From Bin25 sp026709415 (lineage in GTDB: Bacteria; Bacteroidota; Bacteroidia; Flavobacteriales; Flavobacteriaceae): DNA of 64,000 nucleotides. Location of the stretch: NCBI GenBank assembly GCA_965200045.1, contig OZ241330.1, positions 2,170,001 to 2,234,000 on the forward strand, written 5' to 3'. Position numbers and translations under genes: made by a program. Of this stretch, positions 63,381 to 64,000 are shown in pieces. Below the pieces are notes generated by a model. It saw only the letters and a list, made by a program, of their open reading frames with translations. It ran no database searches and was not told the DNA's origin. The stretch's first letter is position 1. Every line of letters begins with the position of its first letter.

Positions 63381-64000
63381 CAAAATCCTCCTATAAATTC
63401 TATTTCATTTTTATTGAACTGAAGCATATCGTAAAATACATTATCTATTTTCATTAAATTCTCATTTAAACTAGTTTGAAAGTTTTTAGACGATTGGTCA
63501 ATTTCCAAAATTTGAAATACAAACTTCTCAATTTTTTTTCTCCACCCTTGTTTTGCTGAAATGATGGGTAATTTTTCAACTGCATAAACAAGCCAACGGC
63601 TATTACCTCCAATTTCGGGACCATAACGGTTAAAATACCAATGACAAATTTTTGAATTTAGAAACCCCGATAAATATGGAATTTGCTTTCCAACAAAAAA
63701 AAACGCAGTATTCAACAATAAATATCTATTTCTACATAAATGAAATTTTGGTGAGTTTGAAATATCATTCCAAATTATTTTTGGTCTATCAAAATCCTCC
63801 CAATAACTTATACTATCTTGAGTTTCAAACCATTTGTTATTGGTTTTTTTACGCGAACCCTTTATACCAGATTGTTCTAATCGAACTTTACCAAAGCTTA
63901 ATAAATGCTCTTTTACACTTGGGTAGTCATCAACATTCAAATTTCTACTTGGAAATGTTGTTATTAGATATTTATCGGCAAAATCATAACCATACTTTCT
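63380..64000 (-). CDS. Type IIG/TaqI-like methyltransferase, C-terminal recognition part (C1; 5' end outside window)
   Basis: The minus-strand frame is open to the right edge (codon 64000-63998) and ends at 63380. It begins RKYGYDFADKYLITTFPSRN, then NVDDYPSVKEHLLSFGKVRLEQSG, NKWFETQDSISYWEDFDRPKIIW, NTAFFFVGKQIPYLSGFLNSKICHWYFNRYGPEIG and ends NEIEFIGGF. This is the C-terminal recognition domain of the same protein family as cassettes A, C2 and C3. Here it may be joined to a complete methyltransferase, the core of which lies beyond 64000. The ending GGF-stop is created by the crossover-site sequence, as expected after cassette exchange. Confidence 0.75.
   Translation of the reverse strand, partial: RKYGYDFADKYLITTFPSRNLNVDDYPSVKEHLLSFGKVRLEQSGIKGSRKKTNNKWFETQDSISYWEDFDRPKIIWNDISNSPKFHLCRNRYLLLNTAFFFVGKQIPYLSGFLNSKICHWYFNRYGPEIGGNSRWLVYAVEKLPIISAKQGWRKKIEKFVFQILEIDQSSKNFQTSLNENLMKIDNVFYDMLQFNKNEIEFIGGF
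63770..63800 (-). repeat. Putative crossover site inside C1
   Basis: On the minus strand it reads GGAGGATTTTGATAGACC then an A/T-rich run. Related copies are 63361-63391 (minus, one mismatch in the first 24 bp), 62482-62512 (plus, two mismatches in the core) and 59794-59824 (plus, more diverged). It encodes the junction EDFDRPKIIW between the two halves of the recognition domain. Confidence 0.6.

Larger units (their letters stand above)
62956..63390 (-). pseudogene. Silent recognition half-cassette C2
   Basis: On the minus strand it begins in GGAGGATTTTGATAGAC (63391-63375) as EDFDRLKIVYPNMTTFS, then KCFIIVGERLGYLTAFLNSSI, PVLGNGLELSKVFFEKIPIL and a helical C-terminus to 62956. It lies directly behind the stop of C1. 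The same GATTTTGA that ends C1 (GGF-stop in one frame) opens C2 in another. No start codon or promoter of its own is evident (an ATG at 63354 exists inside). It is a stored alternative for the C-terminal half of the recognition domain. Confidence 0.75.

Noticed and set aside
59576..63940. Interpretation of the recognition segments as Type I HsdS subunits
   Set aside because: The sequences (RGKDI-KYGY, EDF--PKIIW, GFLNSK) match the C-terminal domain of single-chain Type IIG/TaqI-like methyltransferases, not the two-TRD HsdS layout with central conserved helices.
1..64000. CRISPR arrays, rRNA genes and prophage structural genes
   Set aside because: No regularly spaced repeats, no rRNA-like sequence and no phage structural proteins were seen.

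Overview
The window is A+T-rich and its gene content points to a marine-type, polysaccharide-degrading member of the Bacteroidota. The evidence is a hybrid two-component system (WIGT beta-propellers, Y_Y_Y domain, histidine kinase, receiver and AraC DNA-binding domain in one chain), lipoprotein sulfatase and formylglycine-generating enzymes, an rpsU-xer-raiA gene row, a TTG-N19-TAnnTTTG promoter in front of rpsU, and the general lack of Shine-Dalgarno sequences. The species cannot be named from this sequence.

Layout. Positions 1-5600: the 3' end of an AbiEii-type nucleotidyltransferase, an AAA ATPase ending at an in-frame amber codon, a sugar MFS transporter and a sulfatase, and a decayed second copy of the AAA ATPase. 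Positions 5.9-15.4 kb are a defence island. It holds an RloC/PrrC-like ATPase broken by a -1 frameshift in an A7 run, then a tight four-gene operon (tandem GHKL ATPase/kinase, receiver protein, HNH nuclease, NPPY-type N6-adenine methyltransferase), and convergent to these a GmrSD-like DUF262/DUF1524 gene. Positions 15.7-39.4 kb are a carbohydrate region interleaved with DNA-modification genes: the hybrid two-component regulator divergent from kduI; an orphan methyltransferase between kduI and kduD; a coupled methyltransferase/nuclease pair; a YhaO/YhaN-type nuclease-SMC pair; a DUF4143 ATPase; an FMN hydroxy-acid oxidase; uxuA, xylB and xylA; a formylglycine-generating enzyme; and a Fic protein. 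An IS5-type element (39.35-40.75 kb) has replaced the last codons of the fic gene.

Positions 41-48.8 kb are mostly housekeeping: raiA, xer, rpsU, two unknown genes, an AbiEi-Fic fusion, an acyl-CoA dehydrogenase, an AGCS symporter, PspC and rhodanese. A third AAA ATPase copy follows at 49 kb, then a complete, compact trpEGDCFBA operon (50.9-57.2 kb). The last 6.5 kb are accessory DNA: a decayed nucleotidyltransferase/DUF6922-like pair, an Mpi-type serine invertase, an AbiE toxin-antitoxin pair, and four C-terminal target-recognition cassettes of a Type IIG/TaqI-like methyltransferase in both orientations. One cassette is joined to a methyltransferase gene that runs off the right edge.

How the genes fit together. 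The sulfatase with its FGE, the MFS porter, KduI/KduD, UxuA and XylA/XylB would together handle a sulfated polysaccharide containing uronic acid and xylose, with ulvan-like substrates as one possibility; the regulator probably senses a product of that pathway. The two most unusual features are the putative shufflon of methyltransferase recognition cassettes next to an invertase (58.8-64.0 kb) and the kinase/receiver/HNH/methyltransferase operon (8.4-13.5 kb).
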